Shown: in pieces, positions 59,201 to 64,000 of the stretch
Layout: every line of letters begins with the position of its first letter
How positions within the stretch are numbered: the stretch's first letter is position 1
Assembly: GCA_029531795.1 (NCBI GenBank)
Contig: JAPEIS010000013.1
Span: forward strand, 1,550,001-1,614,000
Origin: Sclerotinia nivalis
Taxonomy: Eukaryota > Ascomycota > Leotiomycetes > Helotiales > Sclerotiniaceae
Direction: 5' to 3'
Length of the DNA: 64,000 nucleotides
Position numbers and translations under genes: made by a program
The notes under the pieces: generated by a model
The model's input: only the letters and a program-made list of their open reading frames with translations
Database searches by the model: none
What the model was told of the DNA's origin: nothing

Positions 59201-60269
59201 TATTGCCAAACTAGAGGATCGGTATTTGCCCCAGTAAAGTGATTCGAAGTCCTATATAAGCTTGTTATGATCGATTTGGTTGATAGCATCGATCTAGGAG
59301 GTCATGTTCAAGATCAGTAAGACATAGCGGGTAGAAGCCGTGGAGTATTGTCGGACTTTGATACAAAATTACATAATACGTAGGAATTTCTCCATCTCCT
59401 ATAAAGTTAAAGACATAGGTACGGGTTTGTGGTATTGGCTGATAAAAGCTAAAGATACTGAATTGATGTTTATTCACATTGTACTATCAATTTATATCTG
59501 TTAGCTCAACTTTTTACTATCAACATATTAACTCAAGTGAATATATTGGAGATTACAATTTTCTTTTTATATGCATGTGGTTAAACATATTTTGTACTCT
59601 AAAAACATTGTGTCCTCAAAGATGCTTTTCTACGAAATTAACCTTTCCATGTGATATAAGACGATAGTTGATGTAACTTGCCATATTGTCCATCTGGTCA
59701 ATTGATAAATGTTATATGCAGACTGTCGCCTTTATCTGGGAACCCTAGGAGAGGTACAGAATCTCAACTGTATAACTAATACAAAGCTGGGAATGCTCCA
59801 GGTCAGGCATCACATCTTCTCAGTCGGAGTCGAAGGTCAATCAAACAAAATATGTTTTCTTCATTACTGTCATATTTTCTATCTAGTTTTCCCCTCTTTC
59901 ACCGAACAGCATCTCTTAGACACTCTAATCGTGCGGACACAATCTATCGACAGACTTTTTAAAATAATTGCAAGCAAAGTTACGGGACAAGGTCCAGCAA
60001 GAGGAAAATGTGAGATAGATTTCGTTGGGACTTGACTACATCAAGGTCACCGCAGAACAAATCTGCAAGACTTATCTGCCTCATGAGACATTCGTGGCCA
60101 TTTTCTAAGGTTTTTTTGAAGGAATAGACAGTCTGATTGTCCGCAGAGCTCGCTAGCTACTCAAAGGCCATGGCTTTCGGGAGATGGACACCGAGATCGA
60201 CAGTGCCACCATAGTGGAGATGACTTCCAGATGAGTTTCAATATCGGTATGAATGTGGACAGCTTCCTG
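56260..60269. other. about 4 kb without a supportable gene
   Basis: Upstream region of the zinc-cluster gene and 3' side of the BTB pair. The longest open frame (57460-57822, 120 codons, plus) has no recognisable domain. A small perfect hairpin, CGGCTGA / TCAGCCG, lies at 58382-58406. Confidence 0.5.
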
Positions 60270-61102
60270 TCAGGTCTTCATAATGACCTTTCCGCAAGTT
60301 GTTAAAGTCAGACCCGATTTATCAACCGCAGTGATGGCTCTCAAGAGCTGGCTGATGATCTCGTGCTCGTCGCTTGGTCTTTTTGACATTTTGAAACATA
60401 ACGTATGAGCCTCAAGGAGTGCGACTCTGTCAGTAAATGATTTCAGCGACCATGAAGTGTATGGCAATCTTGGAAGAGGAAACAAATCATTTCTAATAGC
60501 ACTCTTGATGAGAGAGCCGAGCACCATCGAATCACAATCTTTTCTGTGGCCAGAAAGATCACCGCTTATTCTATGGCGGTCTCCGCCAGAATCGAGAACC
60601 TTAGTGACCTCGGTAGAATTGCAATTATTACTGGAGCTTTGATACTTAGTTGTGGTGGCGTTGAGGATCTGGACGGCTTGACCGATTCCTTCCAGCCGAG
60701 ATGGCTCTATTTTGCCTTGGAAAGTTAATAATATGCCCAAAACCAACTCAATGTTACCGGAAACTTACTAGCTACAAATATAGGAATGGGTAGGCTGTAT
60801 GTGACTAATCTCAGAATCTCCTCAAAACTACAAACACATTGTTCTTGTATCAGTTGCGTAGCTTTAAGGAATTCGTCGTCCTGCTTGAACTGCCAAGCTA
60901 TGCAAATCCAACAGGCAATATTGGTCCATGACTGGGTCCAAGTGTGTAACAATTCTTTCTTCCAAATTAGAGGCAAGAGCCGTACAACTTCTGAGCACTG
61001 GTATTTGTCCACAAGGATAGCTATCTGCGTGAATAATTGTAATTCAATCTTCAATGGAACTAAGTTCCATTTCCCATTGATAGGCTGAGCTAGGCTGCGC
61101 AT
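60270..61102 (-). pseudogene. BTB-family paralogue lacking the N-terminal BTB half
   Basis: Model complement(join(60270..60706, 60769..61102)), 256 aa; the 62-nt intron has a GTAAGT donor, TTAAC branch and ATAG acceptor, in frame. It aligns along its whole length with the C-terminal two thirds of the neighbour at 61788-63036: AILVDKYQCSEVV against SILVDKYQCHESV, ACWICIAW against ACWICVAW, DCDSMVLGSLIKSA identical in both, and an intron at the same place. The ~150-residue BTB part is absent, and upstream DNA on this strand (61103-61500) shows no remnant I can read. A splice acceptor-like GCGCAG just after the putative ATG hints that the original gene had an upstream exon. Truncated gene or pseudogene; expression cannot be judged. 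Confidence 0.7.
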
Positions 61103-61787
61103 AAATTATCGCATGGAATTGGAGAGTTATAATTTGGGATTCGTTCAAATACTTACTGGATTAAGTTGAATATGAAAACTTCTATGTACCTAGGTAGATA
61201 ATTACAATAAAGATTAAGCTATAAGACACGGCGCTAGGCAGGATGGTCTTCAAGCCGGTCAATGAAAGAAAATATACTTCTGGCAATACCACCATTGGTA
61301 CCTTCACATATCAAAAGGAAGTAGCAACGATATCAAGTTATACCGATATATTTTAATGTGGCCAATGCTTACTTCAACTTTGAATTCCACATATCACAAG
61401 TTCTTGTACGTTGGGTAAATAGCTGTAAATTTTGTAATGTTTTTATTAAAAGGATACTTGTCACTTGTGTTCTCTATCCCGCCCGTTCTCCCTTCTAAAT
61501 ATTCGTTCATCTTGTACACCCGCTCAAATGTGCAAGTCTAAGTTGCAGTTAAGGGACTTATTTGGATACCCCTAAGTAGAAGTCTACAGCATTCAGTTCT
61601 TCGAGTCAGCAATGCAACTTTCAAATACTTGGATTCGTTTGAAAATCAAATCCGTTCAAACAGTCGAACCATTACTACAATTTAATAGCTCTTGGGACTT
61701 TGGAAATTGAACTCAGCCTAGGGTCTGGACCATTGAATACTCCGTTGAGGTATAAGCAAAAGGCAACAAGGGAAACAAAAGAGGCAG
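61103..61787. other. spacer between tandem BTB-family genes
   Basis: No coding signal. I looked here for the missing BTB exon of the 60270-61102 copy and did not find it. Confidence 0.6.
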
Positions 61788-63036
61788 CTATGTACTTCCG
61801 GGAGCTTTCTTGAAATCTGCAAGGTTCAAACCGGATATGTCCGCATCAATAATTGTTACCCCCAGTCTGAGTTGTCTCCGGATATCATGATGATAAGAGG
61901 TGTCTTGCAAGACCATGTTACAACCAGTCATAACCCCCAACGCCTCGAGTTTGCTCTTGATAGTATAAAAACTCAACGAATTATACAAAGGAGCTTGGGG
62001 AAGCGGAAACTGCCCCTTTGATGTGGCACTTTTTATGAGGGACCCGAGGACCATGGAATCGCAATCTTGTCTGTGGGATGCTATGGATACCGAGTCAGAA
62101 AATCGAGCCACATGCGACAAAGATGGCCCAATAGTAGTTGAATCAGATTGGGACATTGAAGCTGGGGCACTAGTGGTAGGGCACATCAATGTTGAGCCCT
62201 GGTAATTCGATATCATATCACTTAAAATCTGGATAGCTTGGTTGATGGTATTTAGACGCATTTCATCCACCTTGTCTTGAATATTTGTCAGCAATCTAAA
62301 CGCTTCCATAGCTGGATAAATACAATCTTACCGATAACTTCTTGATAGGCAAATCCAATTTATGTCGCTTGAGCATTACAGCGATTCCTGTGTTACTGTC
62401 TCTGATCACGCTTTCCGTTGCTTCCTTAAATTCAGCATCTAACTCAAATACCCATGCCACACAGATCCAGCAAGCAGTATTGTACCAATTCCGACTCCAT
62501 CTGTGTGTTTGGAAATTGGCGGTCCAGACATTGCGTAGAAAATCAACCGACTCATGGCACTGATATTTGTCGACCAAGATTGACATTCGCGTAAGGGTAC
62601 CCAGGTTAAGTGTCTTCGAGACCAATTTGAAGCGGCCATGTATGACATCAATCAGTATTGTCATAGCATCTGCATCATCGTCTGGAAGCGCTACCTCCGT
62701 TCTGCCTTTTTCTCTGAGTTCAACAGTCTCCCGAAAGCCTCCTGCCAACACAGCTTTGAAGACTGGTGAGGCAAGTGACATATGTTTTGCAGAGACCAAG
62801 AGGTGATATCTGTATAGCTGAGTCGAATTGAGCTTTTCATCAGGAATGCCGATTGTCTTCGCAATAAAAAGAGTTGCTGGCGGAGTACCGAAAATGCTTG
62901 TGGCAGGAGGATCGATCTGAGTTTCGAAGATGGAGGACTCGTCCGAGGTGAAGGATCCAAATGGTATGGGACTAAGAAGCAATACCAGATCTCCATCAGG
63001 ATCAACGGTGACAAGAGAGTCCGAAGGAGCAGCCAT
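61788..63036 (-). CDS. BTB/POZ-domain protein (395 aa)
   Basis: Model complement(join(61788..62270, 62332..63036)), 395 aa. The 61-nt intron has a GTAAGA donor, CTGAC branch and AAG acceptor and restores frame; without it the first frame stops 8 codons later. The N-terminus has an acidic stretch, then a fungal BTB/POZ-like fold (~70-150): YRYHLLVSAKHMSLASPVFKAVLAGGFRE and LPDDDADAMTILIDVIHG. A helical region of the type seen in fungal BTB proteins follows (MSILVDKYQCHESVDFL, TACWICVAWVFELDAEFKEAT). The second exon has a short helix (NTINQAIQILSDM), a Ser/Thr-rich linker and a conserved CDSMVLGSLIKSA motif. BTB domains mediate dimerisation and often cullin-3 binding, but such orphan fungal families are large and the role is unknown. 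Tandem with the truncated copy downstream. Confidence 0.85.
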
Positions 63037-64000
63037 TATATTTTCTCAGCTTCTTACTAAGAACCATATGGAGATATGCAGTATTAGACTGAAAGTAATA
63101 CGGCTATTCGAAATGAAATATCGTGGTAATTGAACAGGAAACGAAGTTTTCCAATGGTCGATTATAAATCTCCGATCAAGTTAGCAAAACTTACTTCCAT
63201 GTTCCTGGCTGGCTTGATATTACACACCTTCACCCACGCGATATAATGTAGCTCAAGACCTAGAGGCAACGAGGCAAGATTAATCGTGGATGTACAGATT
63301 GATGAAAGTGGAGCCCTCAGAAATAAAGCTAAATGATGAGCGCCTTCTCAAACAAAGATGCTTAAATGGATGAGTCCCTCGACTGCTTTGATCGCTGCCC
63401 CAATTTGTAGATACGGTGAGATGCAGCTGACGGTTTGTAAATTGCTGATGTTGTAACCTGGTTTATGTTTTCCTGCGAGAAACCTGGGAATATGTGTTGC
63501 TCTGTACCATAGCTGAGATAGCCTGAAACTCGAAAGTGAATATCAAAGAGTGAATTTAAGTATATCAATCAAGTTGCTTGAAATGAATGCCCCTTTCAAA
63601 TCACCTTTAGCTTCCATTCTGTAATTTTGAACCTAGTGTAATCTACATATTTCTAATCTTTATTTCCACCTTTCTCTCTTCATTAACCCTTTCCATTTGC
63701 TCTCACCTCATTTTGCTCACATGGACAGAGCACCCCCAACTCACAAAAATGACTAGAACACAACATACTACAAACTAAAAGTATAGTGTTAAGCACCCGG
63801 AGCTCTAAAACGCCCTATACGGGCGAAGCCGTGTTTATCTTCATAGTACTACTCGTAAAAATACTGGCAGAATGGTGTTGCCATAATGAGGAAAGGAAAT
63901 ATCTTTGATTCGTCCAAAGATTTGGTACGCTTTGCCAATAGATTTTAAATTATGAAATAGAGGTTTATTGAATGAACCTCCTTTCTGATTAGGTAGATAT
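63037..64000. other. promoter and right flank
   Basis: Promoter of the BTB gene and intergenic DNA to the window end. Open frames are short and overlapping; nothing supported. Confidence 0.6.

Noticed and set aside
1..64000. secondary-metabolite cluster, CRISPR array or phage-like defence system
   Set aside because: No PKS, NRPS or terpene backbone, no regularly spaced repeats and no prokaryotic gene organisation were seen. The GMC oxidase and zinc-cluster factor are too far apart and lack partners.

Overview
The window looks like euchromatic nuclear DNA of a filamentous ascomycete. Genes carry short 50-80 nt introns with GTANGT-type donors, CTAAC/CTGAC-type branch points and YAG acceptors. 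The proteins are typical of Pezizomycotina. AT-rich intergenic DNA and the general style suggest a leotiomycete (Sclerotiniaceae/Botrytis-like), but this is a judgement by eye and not a database match.

Layout. 1-6.8 kb is gene-free DNA upstream of a bZIP transcription factor (6831-8123, +). 9.2-13.6 kb is one large unrecognised two-exon gene (1437 aa, +). 14.7-22.7 kb is a dense housekeeping block: a small membrane-anchored protein (-), a PPG1-type protein phosphatase (+), a DNAJC8/spf31-type splicing J-protein (-) and a CSC1/OSCA-type channel (-). 25.3-27.3 kb is an unrecognised coiled-coil protein (+). 27.3-34.8 kb is a transposon-rich, AT-rich island. It holds a dead Fot1/pogo-type DNA transposon (28333-30183) with 63-bp inverted ends flanked by TA, and a solo LTR (31351-32382) flanked by a perfect 5-bp duplication. 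34.8-41.4 kb is gene-poor, with two unrecognised proteins on the minus strand. 41.9-43.4 kb is a HEI10-type meiotic RING protein (-). 45.6-47.3 kb is a GMC oxidoreductase gene interrupted by one in-frame TGA at a conserved tryptophan. It is followed by a 205-bp MITE-like element. 48.4-52.0 kb is a divergent pair, ribose-5-phosphate isomerase (-) and the NEDD8-E1 regulatory subunit ULA1 (+). 53.8-56.3 kb is a Zn(II)2Cys6 regulator (-). 60.3-63.0 kb is a tandem pair of related BTB-family genes (-), the distal one lacking its BTB half.

Exon structures were worked out by hand from splice signals, and reading frame was checked across every junction. Functions are assigned only where catalytic or structural motifs are visible. 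The genes do not form an obvious pathway cluster: no PKS/NRPS or other biosynthetic backbone, no CRISPR and no convincing tRNA was seen. The most interesting signals are the two classes of TA-flanked elements whose ends share the core CAGTGGGT, the disabled but possibly splice-rescued GMC oxidase, a perfect 10-bp hairpin next to the CSC1 start codon, a duplicated 14-bp motif spaced exactly 40 bp in the RKI1/ULA1 promoter, and the large repeat-containing orphan protein. I found no clear evidence of a wholly new multi-gene system.
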